A program made the translations under genes and the position numbers. From the NCBI GenBank assembly GCA_022508865.1, contig JAFLUK010000001.1:1-18047 (forward strand): 18,047 bases of DNA. Reading direction: 5' to 3'. The DNA comes from Oscillospiraceae bacterium. GTDB lineage: Bacteria; Bacillota; Clostridia; Oscillospirales; Acutalibacteraceae. This document shows, piece by piece, positions 1 to 6,762 of this stretch (positions are counted from its first letter, which is position 1; the number at the start of each line of letters is the position of its first letter). The notes beneath the pieces are model-generated. The model searched no databases and was not told the origin of the DNA. It was given only the letters and a program-made list of their open reading frames with translations.

Positions 1-54
1 CCTACGACACTTCGGGTATGAACCGAATGCTCTAGCCAGCTGAGCTATTCCGCC
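1..54 (-). tRNA. tRNA-Met (elongator, CAT anticodon), 3' part cut by window edge
   Basis: Read on the minus strand, the 5' end is at 54 and begins GGCGGAA. The cloverleaf parses cleanly: 7-nt acceptor strand, TA, D stem GCTC/GAGC, anticodon stem TTCGG/CCGAA around loop TTCATAC (anticodon CAT), a 5-nt variable loop GTGTC and the first T-stem strand GTAGG. The T loop, second T-stem strand and acceptor 3' strand lie beyond the left edge. The acceptor and D-arm match elongator tRNA-Met of Bacillota. Initiator tRNAs start with an unpaired C, and tRNA-Ile2(CAT) has a different acceptor, so both are less likely. Confidence 0.93.
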
Positions 55-91
55 ATATTTACCGCTTTCTTTTTGGAAGTCAGCAATAATG

Positions 92-120
92 ATTATATTG
101 TAAAAGACTCTTTTTGTCAA
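92..120 (-). promoter_or_regulatory. Sigma-A promoter of the tRNA-Met transcript
   Basis: On the minus strand TTGACA (115-120) and TATAAT (92-97) are separated by exactly 17 nt, a perfect consensus housekeeping promoter. It lies about 38 nt upstream of the tRNA 5' end, which fits a strong stable-RNA promoter. More tRNA genes may follow beyond the left edge. Confidence 0.9.
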
Positions 121-215
121 TAGTTTTTTGACATATTTTTAAATTTTATTTTCCCATACTACATATTGTGGTTTTACTGTTTTTATTCTTCTTAATAGTA
201 CTATTATACAGCAAT

Positions 216-243
216 AAAGGGAGTTCTGTTTAGAACCCCCTTT
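216..243 (-). terminator. Rho-independent terminator of guaB
   Basis: On the minus strand AAAGGGGGTTCT pairs with AGAACTCCCTTT around an AAAC loop (12 bp with one G-U pair), starting 8 nt after the guaB stop codon. The U tract after the stem is short, so efficiency is uncertain. The G-U pair is stable only in the minus-strand RNA, which supports the orientation. Confidence 0.8.
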
Positions 244-251
244 GAATTAAA

Positions 252-1721
252 TTAAATATTGAAGCTGTAGTTTGGTGCTTCTTTTGTAATCTGAATATCG
301 TGTGGATGGCTTTCCTTAAGTCCTGCGCCTGAAATTTTGCAGAATTCTGCCTTTTCGTGTAAATCCTGAATTGTCGCACAGCCTGTATAGCCCATACCTG
401 CACGAATACCGCCAACCATCTGGAAGATAGTATCTGCAAGCGGTCCCTTGTAAGGAACACGTCCTTCAACACCTTCAGGAACAAGCTTTCTGTTGCCGCC
501 TTGGAAGTATCTGTCGGAAGAACCTTTTGACATTGCTGCCAGAGAACCCATGCCACGATAAACCTTGAACTGTCTGCCCTGATAAATTTCTGTTTCTCCC
601 GGAGATTCCTTACAACCTGCTACAAGCGAGCCAACCATTACAACTGCACCGCCGGCTGCAAGTGCCTTAACAATATCGCCGCTGTACTTAACACCGCCGT
701 CTGCTATTACAGGTACACCGTATTTTGCGGCTTCTGTTGCTGCATCAAAAATTGCAGTAATTTGAGGAACACCAATACCTGCAACAACTCTTGTTGTACA
801 GATTGAACCCGGTCCGATACCAACCTTAACAGCGTCTGCGCCTGCTTCGATAAGTGCTTTTGTTGCTGCTGCTGTTGCAACGTTTCCGGCAATGAGCTGT
901 ACATCAGGGAATGCCTTTTTTACCTTGGCAACAGAATTAATAATATTGCTGTTGTGTCCGTGAGCTGAATCTAAAACAAGTACGTCTGCACCTGCATCTA
1001 TTAGCGCCTTTGCTCTTACAAGTACATCTGCTGTACCACCGATTGCAGCACCGCAAAGAAGTCTGCCCTTTTCGTCCCTTGCAGAGTTTGGATACTGAAT
1101 TGACTTTTCGATATCCTTTATTGTAATAAGTCCGCCAAGGTTGCCTTCATCGTCAACAAGGGGTAGTTTTTCTATCTTATTCTTTTTCAGAATTTCTTTT
1201 GCTTCCTGAAGTGTTGTGCCAATTGGAGCAGTAATCAGATTTTCCTTTGTCATAACATCGGAAATTTTCTGCTTGAAATCCTCTGCTGTCATAAAAGCTA
1301 AATCTCTGTTAGTGATAATGCCGACAATTTTTTTACCTTCACAAACAGGTACACCTGAAATTTTGTATTTACCCATAAGCTCGTCTGCTTCTGCAACTGT
1401 CTTGTCAGGTGATAAATAGAAAGGATTTGTAATAACACCGTTCTCTGAACGCTTTACACGGTCAACCATATCTGCCTGTTCTTCAATAGACATATTTTTA
1501 TGGATTATACCAATACCGCCCTCACGAGCAATTGCAATAGCCATCTCTGCCTCGGTAACAGTGTCCATAGCGGCAGTCATAAGCGGTGTGTTTAACTTGA
1601 TTTTTTTTGTGAGATAAGTAGAGATGTCAACATCCTTTGGTTCAACATCGGATTCACCCGGAATAAGAAGTACATCATCAAAGGTGAGTGCTTCCTTAAC
1701 AAATTTGTTTTGATTAATCAT
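252..1721 (-). CDS. guaB: Inosine-5'-monophosphate dehydrogenase (IMPDH)
   Basis: Cytosolic enzyme that oxidises IMP to XMP with NAD+, the committed step of guanine nucleotide synthesis. The 489-aa product has the full-length bacterial layout. A TIM-barrel start (LTFDDVLLIPG, residues 12-22) is followed by a Bateman module of two CBS domains at about 95-210. The barrel then resumes with the NAD-site DSAHGHN (251-257) and the catalytic loop GIGPGSICTT (301-310), whose Cys308 is the nucleophile. The mobile flap with RYFQGG follows. I chose the ATG at 1719-1721 because AAGGAGG (1731-1737) lies 9 nt upstream; reading further upstream to 1754 would add 11 residues before the conserved MINQNKF start. 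It is monocistronic with its own promoter and terminator. No purine riboswitch-like fold was recognised in the roughly 80-nt leader. Confidence 0.98.
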   Translation of the reverse strand: MINQNKFVKEALTFDDVLLIPGESDVEPKDVDISTYLTKKIKLNTPLMTAAMDTVTEAEMAIAIAREGGIGIIHKNMSIEEQADMVDRVKRSENGVITNPFYLSPDKTVAEADELMGKYKISGVPVCEGKKIVGIITNRDLAFMTAEDFKQKISDVMTKENLITAPIGTTLQEAKEILKKNKIEKLPLVDDEGNLGGLITIKDIEKSIQYPNSARDEKGRLLCGAAIGGTADVLVRAKALIDAGADVLVLDSAHGHNSNIINSVAKVKKAFPDVQLIAGNVATAAATKALIEAGADAVKVGIGPGSICTTRVVAGIGVPQITAIFDAATEAAKYGVPVIADGGVKYSGDIVKALAAGGAVVMVGSLVAGCKESPGETEIYQGRQFKVYRGMGSLAAMSKGSSDRYFQGGNRKLVPEGVEGRVPYKGPLADTIFQMVGGIRAGMGYTGCATIQDLHEKAEFCKISGAGLKESHPHDIQITKEAPNYSFNI

Positions 1722-1808
1722 CTTTCTTTTCCTCCTTACTGTACTCTGTTCCACTTTAGGGCCTCACAAAAGGAATACAGATGTGTTGCCTTAAAATTAT
1801 TATCTTTG

Positions 1809-1837
1809 ATTATATCACTTCAATTCCATTAATTCAA
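1809..1837 (-). promoter_or_regulatory. Extended -10 promoter of guaB
   Basis: On the minus strand TTGAAT (1832-1837) and TATAAT (1809-1814) are 17 nt apart, with a TG-n extension directly before the -10. Transcription would start near 1802, giving a leader of about 80 nt before the guaB ATG. It is back to back with the rightward promoter at 1879-1907. Confidence 0.8.
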
Positions 1838-1878
1838 GCTAAATTTTTTATTATGCTGCATTAAATATCAGTTTTTTG

Positions 1879-1907
1879 TTGAAAAGATTTTTTCTTTGTG
1901 ATATATT
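1879..1907 (+). promoter_or_regulatory. Candidate promoter of the gene at 1973
   Basis: TTGAAA (1879-1884), a 17-nt spacer and TATATT (1902-1907) preceded by a TG-n extension. Transcription would start about 60 nt before the ATG at 1973. The region is very AT-rich, so chance matches are possible. Confidence 0.6.
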
Positions 1908-1972
1908 TAATTTATACTAAATATTTTGCATAGTTTTCTATGTTATTTTTTGGATTTTTTGGAGGTATTACT

Positions 1973-2467
1973 ATGGGTAAAGAAAAGAAAAAAAAGAAGA
2001 TTAAGGTTACCCCTTCTGTTGAGAAAAATATGATTGCCATAACTAAAACTATCGTGAAAATTTATGACATTAAGATTCAGGAACTTGCGCTTAAAACTTT
2101 AAAAATTGACGATAACACAGAAGAGAATCGTACATTGCTCTTTAATAAGCAAGCAGAGTTGAGAGATGTGCTGAACGACTGCCACTATGATATTAAAGCT
2201 CTTTATGAAAACGAAGAATATGAGGGCAGAAGAACAAAATCAAATTATCTTGATGAATTTATAAATAAAGAGCCAAAGGTATATAGAAGATATGCCTACT
2301 TTGACATTGAGAGAATTTTACGTGAGGATTATCTCTATTGCAAAAATGCTTCTGTACGAAAAGGCGTACGTGCTATAATGAAGGCTAAAAAGAAGTTTAT
2401 TAAGCTTTCTAACTCCTACACAAAAAAGACCAATGTAAAAAAGAACCTTGTAAACGGACGGGTATAA
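1973..2467 (+). CDS. Unrecognised small basic protein (164 aa)
   Basis: I do not recognise a family. The start at 1973 is set by GGAGG (1961-1965) with a 7-nt spacer; an earlier ATG at 1940 would add MLFFGFFGGIT and has no such site. The protein opens with a lysine run (MGKEKKKKKIK) and ends in a Lys/Arg/Asn-rich tail. Between them is a predicted helical, charge-rich middle with many Glu, Tyr and Arg residues, for example YEGRRTKSNYLDEF and YRRYAYFDIERIL. There is no signal peptide, membrane segment or cysteine pair. The composition would fit an RNA- or DNA-associated protein, but that is only inference. It has its own promoter and a terminator shared with serS, so it is a single-gene unit. 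It is the only gene here transcribed toward the origin. Coding status is well supported by length, ribosome binding site and terminator. Confidence 0.85.
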   Translation: MGKEKKKKKIKVTPSVEKNMIAITKTIVKIYDIKIQELALKTLKIDDNTEENRTLLFNKQAELRDVLNDCHYDIKALYENEEYEGRRTKSNYLDEFINKEPKVYRRYAYFDIERILREDYLYCKNASVRKGVRAIMKAKKKFIKLSNSYTKKTNVKKNLVNGRV

Positions 2468-2510
2468 TTACGTTTTAATATGTGTTTTTACAAGTAAATA
2501 ACATAAAACA

Positions 2511-2535
2511 GAGCCATAGCAATATGCTATGGCTC
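2511..2535. terminator. Bidirectional terminator between the 1973 gene and serS
   Basis: Perfect 10-bp stem GAGCCATAGC / GCTATGGCTC with a 5-nt loop. On the plus strand ATATTTTT follows; on the minus strand TGTTTTATG follows. It lies between two convergent stop codons (2467 plus, 2548 minus) and can end both transcripts. Confidence 0.9.
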
Positions 2536-2547
2536 ATATTTTTGCGA

Positions 2548-3834
2548 TTAATTTTTTGGAACAATTTTTTCTTTGCCGCCCATATATGGTCTGAGGGCAA
2601 CAGGAATGTTTACAGAACCATCCTCGTTAAGATTATTTTCAAGAAATGCAATTAACATTCTCGGTGGAGCAACCACTGTATTGTTAAGGGTGTGGGCAAA
2701 GTACTTGCCATCCTTACCTGTAACTCTGATTTTCAGTCTTCTTGCCTGTGCATCTCCAAGAGTTGAACAGGAGCCAACCTCAAAATACTTTTTCTGTCTT
2801 GGTGACCAAGCTTCAACGTCAACTGACTTAACCTTAAGGTCAGCCAAATCTCCTGAACAACACTCAAGAGTTCTTACAGGAACATCTAAAGAACGGAATA
2901 AATCAACTGTATTCTGCCACAGCTTGTTGTACCATTCCATACTTTCTTCAGGTTTACAAACAACTATCATTTCCTGTTTTTCAAACTGGTGTATTCTGTA
3001 CACACCCCTTTCTTCTATGCCGTGTGCACCCTTTTCTTTGCGGAAGCATGGTGAATATGAAGTGAGAGTGTATGGAAGATTTTCTTCCTTTAACATCTGG
3101 TCTTTAAACTTACCAATCATAGAATGTTCTGATGTACCGATAAGGTAAAGGTCTTCCCCTTCAATCTTGTACATCATAGCATCCATTTCGGCAAAGCTCA
3201 TAACGCCTGTTACAACATCGGAACGAATCATAAACGGCGGTACACAGTAAGTAAAACCTCTGTCAATCATAAAATCTCTTGCGTAGGAAATTACTGCACT
3301 GTGAAGCCTTGCAATATCTCCCATAAGGTAGTAGAATCCGTTACCTGCAACACGTCTTGCAGAGTCAAGGTCAATACCATCAAATTTTTCCATTATATCT
3401 GTATGATAAGGAATTTCAAAATCAGGAACAATCGGCTCTCCGTAACGCTCTACTTCAACATTTTCGCTATCGTCCTTACCGATTGGAACAGAAGGGTCAA
3501 TGATGTTTGGAATAATCATCATTCTCTTTGTAACCTCTGCCTGTAATTCTGTTTCCTGCTGTTCCAGCTGTGCCAGACGGTCACCCTGCTGGGTAACCTG
3601 TTTTTTCATTGCCTCTGCTTCTTCCCTTTTGCCCTGTCCGTAGAGAGCACCAATCTGCTTGCTGAGCTTGTTGCGGTTTGCCCTCAAGGAGTCAGCCTCC
3701 TGCTTAACTTCACGTGATTTTTTGTCATATTCAATAACCTCGTCAACAAGCGGAATCTTGCTGTCCTGAAATTTATTTTTAATATTCTGTTTTACTATAT
3801 CAGGATTTTCTCTTAAAAATTTAATATCAATCAT
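2548..3834 (-). CDS. serS: Serine-tRNA ligase, divergent archaeal/eukaryote-like catalytic motifs
   Basis: Class II synthetase that charges tRNA-Ser with serine in the cytosol. The 428-aa product has normal length. Residues 1-110 form the two-helix coiled-coil arm that grips the long variable arm of tRNA-Ser. The catalytic domain follows, with T-S-E at 234-236, motif 2 from FRKE (264-267) to RIHQF (280-284), and motif 3 around TLNNTVVAPPRM (382-393). Typical bacterial enzymes read TLNGSGLAVGR in motif 3 and RDTRG in motif 2. Here NNTVVAPPR and IEERG occur instead, closer to archaeal and eukaryotic forms, while the catalytic arginines remain. A ribosome binding site (TAGGAG) precedes the ATG. 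It starts 15 nt after parB and is the last gene of parA-parB-serS. Confidence 0.95.
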   Translation of the reverse strand: MIDIKFLRENPDIVKQNIKNKFQDSKIPLVDEVIEYDKKSREVKQEADSLRANRNKLSKQIGALYGQGKREEAEAMKKQVTQQGDRLAQLEQQETELQAEVTKRMMIIPNIIDPSVPIGKDDSENVEVERYGEPIVPDFEIPYHTDIMEKFDGIDLDSARRVAGNGFYYLMGDIARLHSAVISYARDFMIDRGFTYCVPPFMIRSDVVTGVMSFAEMDAMMYKIEGEDLYLIGTSEHSMIGKFKDQMLKEENLPYTLTSYSPCFRKEKGAHGIEERGVYRIHQFEKQEMIVVCKPEESMEWYNKLWQNTVDLFRSLDVPVRTLECCSGDLADLKVKSVDVEAWSPRQKKYFEVGSCSTLGDAQARRLKIRVTGKDGKYFAHTLNNTVVAPPRMLIAFLENNLNEDGSVNIPVALRPYMGGKEKIVPKN

Positions 3835-3849
3835 CTTTTTTCTCCTATT

Positions 3850-4695
3850 TTATTCCTTTTCTTCTAATTTATTAGCAATGTCCTTTAAATCTTCTTCGCT
3901 GTAAAATTCTATAGTCAATACCCCGCCGTCTCCTTTTTTGGAGATAGAAACCTTTCTGCCGAGATTTTCGTTCAGGGCAAGTTCAACCTCCTTGTAGAAG
4001 TTTGGCTTTTTTTCAGGGGTTTTTATTTTTTCTTTTTTCTCCTGCTGAACCAGCTTCTCCACCTGTCTTACAGATAAATCCTTCTCCGCAATTTCCTCTG
4101 CAAGAAGAATCATTTTATCGGCAGATTCAAGAGAAAGCAACGCCCTTGCGTGACCTTGTGTGATTTTACCTTTTGTAAGGTAATCGATTACCTCATGCGG
4201 AAGATTAAGGAGCCTGAGGGCATTTGCAACAGCAGAACGACTTTTTCCCACTGTTACAGAAACTTCTTCCTGTGTAAAGCCATATGTATCCATAAGAGTT
4301 TTGTAGCCCTTGGCTTCTTCAACAGGAGTAAGGTTTTCCCTCTGCAAATTTTCTATAAGCGCAAGCTCCATTGTTTCTCTGTCATCAAGCTCACGAATGA
4401 CAACAGGAACTTCTGTAAGCCCCGCCATACGGGATGCCCTGTATCTTCGTTCACCTGCTACAATCTGATATCCCCCATACATAAGAGGACGAACCAGCAA
4501 TGGTTGAAGCACACCATGTTGAGCAATGCTTTCTGCAAGCTCGGACAAGGCTTTATCATCAAATTCTGTTCTTGGCTGGTCTTTGTTTGGCTCTATTTCT
4601 GAAATTTTGAGAGTTACCGTGCTGTTCTGATCCTCGCTCTCGTTTTCCACAAATATTGCACTGAGACCTTTGCCAAGTCCGCCTTTTTTAGCCAT
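3850..4695 (-). CDS. parB: Chromosome partitioning protein ParB (Spo0J-type)
   Basis: CTP-dependent DNA clamp that loads at parS, spreads along origin DNA and works with ParA and SMC to segregate origins. The 281-aa protein begins with MAKKGGLGKGLSAIF, the ParA-stimulating tail usual for Spo0J. It has the CTP-binding motif GERRYRA (81-87), the ENLQRE motif (115-120), and a helix-turn-helix at about 141-163. It then carries the C-terminal dimerisation domain. Residues that in published ParB/Noc comparisons separate parS from Noc-site readers are ParB-like: GKSRS, ANA and TQGHAR. It starts 5 nt after parA, with AGAAAGGA inside the parA 3' end as ribosome binding site. Three perfect parS sites lie 0.9 to 3.4 kb away. 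Confidence 0.97.
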   Translation of the reverse strand: MAKKGGLGKGLSAIFVENESEDQNSTVTLKISEIEPNKDQPRTEFDDKALSELAESIAQHGVLQPLLVRPLMYGGYQIVAGERRYRASRMAGLTEVPVVIRELDDRETMELALIENLQRENLTPVEEAKGYKTLMDTYGFTQEEVSVTVGKSRSAVANALRLLNLPHEVIDYLTKGKITQGHARALLSLESADKMILLAEEIAEKDLSVRQVEKLVQQEKKEKIKTPEKKPNFYKEVELALNENLGRKVSISKKGDGGVLTIEFYSEEDLKDIANKLEEKE

Positions 4696-4700
4696 ATTTG

Positions 4701-5462
4701 TTATTCCTTTCTGATTATCTCTGTGGCAAGGGAAAGGTAAGCCTCTGCACCCTTGCTCCTTTTGTCAAAATAGTAACAGGGCACTCCAAAGGAGGGAGCT
4801 TCACTAAGCCGTACACCTCTAGGAATAACTGTTGCAAAGACTTTCTTTGGAAAAAACTTTTTAACCTCTGCAACAACCTGCTGTGTCAGATTCAGTCTGC
4901 CATCGTACATTGTAAGCAGCACACCCTCTATGTCAAGATGAGGATTGTACATTCTTTTTACCCTTCTTACAGTGGACATAAGCTGACTAAGACCTTCCAA
5001 AGCATAATATTCACACTGAATCGGCACAAGAATTGTATCTGCAAGTGTCAAAGCGTTTGTGGTGATTATACCTAAAGACGGAGGACAATCAATAATTATG
5101 TAGTCAAAATTTCCCTTTACCGGAACAACTGCATTTTTTAAAATTGATTCTCTGTGAGGAGAATTTGCAATTTCCAGCTCTGCACCTGCCAGATTAATGT
5201 CGCTTGGCAGTAAATAAAGACCCTGAAAACCTGTTTGTATCATACAATCATTGGCTGTTATGCCGTCTGTCAACACATTATATGTACTGCTTTTTACATT
5301 TCTCCTGTCTATTCCCAATCCACTGGTAGAGTTACCCTGTGGATCAATGTCAATAAGTAGTACTTTTTTGTTATACAAACCCAAGGAAGCAGCAAGATTA
5401 ACTGCTGTTGTAGTCTTGCCCACACCGCCCTTTTGGTTTGCAACTGCTATTACCTTTGCCAT
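4701..5462 (-). CDS. parA: Chromosome partitioning ATPase ParA (Soj)
   Basis: Deviant Walker ATPase that binds nucleoid DNA as an ATP dimer, interacts with ParB and helps segregate origins; in Bacillus Soj also regulates DnaA. The 253-aa length is normal. The deviant Walker A KGGVGKTT is at 11-18, with the switch region LLIDIDPQGN at about 35-44 and Walker B-type DYIIIDCPPS in the middle. No N-terminal helix-turn-helix extension is present, which separates it from plasmid ParA repressors. The ribosome binding site is weak (AAGAAGAGAG, rather far from the ATG). It is the first gene of parA-parB-serS, with a promoter at 5502-5530 and a parS just upstream that could allow ParB feedback. Confidence 0.97.
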   Translation of the reverse strand: MAKVIAVANQKGGVGKTTTAVNLAASLGLYNKKVLLIDIDPQGNSTSGLGIDRRNVKSSTYNVLTDGITANDCMIQTGFQGLYLLPSDINLAGAELEIANSPHRESILKNAVVPVKGNFDYIIIDCPPSLGIITTNALTLADTILVPIQCEYYALEGLSQLMSTVRRVKRMYNPHLDIEGVLLTMYDGRLNLTQQVVAEVKKFFPKKVFATVIPRGVRLSEAPSFGVPCYYFDKRSKGAEAYLSLATEIIRKE

Positions 5463-5501
5463 ATTTTTAAAATTCTCTCTTCTTAAAATTAATTCCTTAA
5501 A

Positions 5502-5530
5502 ATTATATCATAAAGAGATGTAAATTTAAA
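5502..5530 (-). promoter_or_regulatory. Promoter of the parA-parB-serS operon
   Basis: On the minus strand TTTAAA (5525-5530), a 17-nt spacer and TATAAT (5502-5507) with a TG-n extension. A parS site lies 37 bp upstream of the -35, close enough for ParB spreading to affect it. Confidence 0.7.
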
Positions 5531-5566
5531 GTATTTAGAAGCAAAAAGACAAAATATCCTTATTTT

Positions 5567-5582
5567 TGTTTCACGTGAAACA
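5567..5582. promoter_or_regulatory. parS centromere site 1 (upstream of parA)
   Basis: Perfect 16-bp palindrome TGTTTCACGTGAAACA, identical to the Bacillus subtilis parS consensus. It lies between the parA promoter and the hairpin island, about 8.4 kb from dnaA. Confidence 0.98.
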
Positions 5583-5590
5583 TATAAAAC

Positions 5591-5625
5591 GCCAAAAGGC
5601 CACACATCACTGTGTGACCTTTGGC
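5591..5625. repeat. Long imperfect hairpin next to parS
   Basis: GCCAAAAGGCCACACA and TGTGTGACCTTTGGC form an almost complete stem around a TCAC loop, with a one-base bulge and one mismatch. Read on the minus strand it is followed by GTTTTATATG, so it may act as a weak terminator for readthrough from noc. It could also be part of a structured RNA. It ends 8 bp from parS site 1. Confidence 0.65.
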
Positions 5626-5661
5626 AAGGGGTTCAGATAAGGAAATGGGTATGAGTGGAAC

Positions 5662-5693
5662 GGACAAAAGCAGAGTGGTTTTTGCTTTTGTCC
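5662..5693. repeat. 11-bp perfect inverted repeat in the noc-parA gap
   Basis: GGACAAAAGCA pairs perfectly with TGCTTTTGTCC across a 10-nt loop. Neither strand has a U tract after it, so it does not look like a simple terminator. It is the middle of several hairpins between the noc stop and parS. Confidence 0.6.
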
Positions 5694-5705
5694 TAAGAGG
5701 AAAGC

Positions 5706-5729
5706 AAATTAAAACGGATAGGCATCCGT
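5706..5729 (-). terminator. Candidate terminator of noc
   Basis: On the minus strand ACGGAT and ATCCGT form a 6-bp stem with loop GCCT, followed by TTTTAATTT. The stem overlaps the noc stop codon. A second palindrome (AGGCACTT / AAGTGCCT, 5731-5751) lies in the last noc codons just upstream. The short stem makes strength uncertain. Confidence 0.6.
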
Positions 5730-6562
5730 CAGGCACTTGAATTAAGTGCCTTGTCCTTGGGAATTTTTACAGTATATTCTATGTAATTTTCTGTTTCTTG
5801 CTTTTTACTTATAGCATTAATTCCTGAAAGACGCATTGTGTCCACTGCCTTGTTAATAGTGTTAACAAAAATTCTTACATCCTTGATAACAACCTTTTTA
5901 TCACCTGTAAAACCAGTTAATTCGGTTTGGGGTACCGGTCTGTTTATCAGCAGTGTTTCAATGTAACGCTCCGATTCTTTGACATTCAGCTCCTCCCCCA
6001 CAATGTGAGAAAGAGCATCCTTGCGTAAGCCTTCGTCACTTATTTTCAGGAGGGCCCTTGCATGGCGTTCGGTAAGTCCGGCTTGAACAATCCAATCCTG
6101 CTCTTCATAACTCAATCGCAGCAGACGAAGTTTGTTCGCAACTGTTGACTGTTTTTTTCCGATTTGAATTGCAGCCTGTTCCTGAGTAATTCCATATTTG
6201 CGGATAAGACGATTTATGCCTCTCGCCTCCTCAAACATACTCAAGTCTTTACGCTGGAGATTTTCTATTAACGCAAAGATTGCAGAGTCTTTATCGGAGC
6301 ATTTCATTACTATACAGGGTATTTTTTGAAAACCAGCCATAATACTTGCCCTTAATCTTCTTTCACCTGCAATAAGTTCATACTCGTCATTTTTGAGTTT
6401 TCTTACAGTAAGAGGTTGAAGAAGTCCGTTTGTAGATATTGATTGAGAAAGACTTCTGATGTCCTCCTCGTCAAAGGTTCTTCTTGGTTGGGTTTTGTTT
6501 GGTCTGATTCTTCTTGCGGGTATTTCTACGACTTTGTTTTCGTCTTTAGATAAAAGCCCCAT
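5729..6562 (-). CDS. noc: Nucleoid occlusion protein Noc (ParB paralogue)
   Basis: ParB-family DNA and membrane-binding protein that in Bacillus blocks division over the nucleoid. The 277-aa product has the CTP motif GERRLRA (66-72), ENLQRKD (100-106) and a helix-turn-helix at about 126-148. Its C-terminal part (DVRIFVNTI ... YIEYTVKIP) resembles the Noc C-terminus rather than ParB. Specificity positions are Noc-like: GKKQS, ANK and TERHAR. The N-terminus is short (MGLLSKDENK), so the amphipathic membrane helix known in Bacillus Noc is reduced or different. I chose the ATG at 6562, not a TTG three codons upstream, because AAGGG lies at good spacing. Its place after rsmG is the usual one. Terminators separate it from rsmG and parA. 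I could not identify its promoter confidently. Confidence 0.9.
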   Translation of the reverse strand: MGLLSKDENKVVEIPARRIRPNKTQPRRTFDEEDIRSLSQSISTNGLLQPLTVRKLKNDEYELIAGERRLRASIMAGFQKIPCIVMKCSDKDSAIFALIENLQRKDLSMFEEARGINRLIRKYGITQEQAAIQIGKKQSTVANKLRLLRLSYEEQDWIVQAGLTERHARALLKISDEGLRKDALSHIVGEELNVKESERYIETLLINRPVPQTELTGFTGDKKVVIKDVRIFVNTINKAVDTMRLSGINAISKKQETENYIEYTVKIPKDKALNSSA

Positions 6563-6669
6563 AAATATCAACCCTTCGTGTTTTCCCTGTGACTATATAA
6601 TACACCTTGTCTTCCGAAAATCCTGTCGTTTATTGGGCAATTATTTTATAATGTTTTACAATTTTTTGG

Positions 6670-6685
6670 TGTTTCACGTGAAACA
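6670..6685. promoter_or_regulatory. parS centromere site 2 (upstream of noc)
   Basis: Perfect TGTTTCACGTGAAACA palindrome in the 200-bp rsmG-noc gap, about 108 bp before the noc start, where it may overlap the noc regulatory region. Confidence 0.98.
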
Positions 6686-6720
6686 TTGTCGAATCATTCT
6701 TTTGTAAGTATTTCTTACAG

Positions 6721-6746
6721 CAAAAAATCCCGAAATTTCTTCGGGA
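6721..6746 (-). terminator. Rho-independent terminator after rsmG
   Basis: On the minus strand TCCCGAA and TTCGGGA form a 7-bp stem around GAAAT, followed directly by TTTTTTG. It starts 16 nt after the rsmG stop and should end the mnmE-mnmG-rsmG transcript before noc. Confidence 0.92.
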
Positions 6747-6762
6747 CTTAAAATAGTTATTT

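Noticed and set aside
1722..1803. Possible riboswitch in the guaB leader
   Set aside because: Only a weak interrupted stem (TGTA/TACA with TTCC/GGAA) is seen; it does not match purine, PRPP or ppGpp riboswitch features that I can recognise.
3706..3721. CACGTG-containing sequence in serS resembling parS
   Set aside because: Only the 8-bp core TCACGTGA plus one flanking base match; the other flanks differ, unlike the three perfect sites.
5338..5346. TGTGGATCA, one mismatch from a DnaA box, in parA
   Set aside because: Single copy in coding sequence, with no cluster around it.
5651..5740. A 29-aa rightward ORF (ATG at 5651) with AAGGA 7 nt upstream, antisense to the noc end
   Set aside because: Too short to stand out from chance, runs through two hairpins and the noc 3' end, and has no promoter or terminator of its own.
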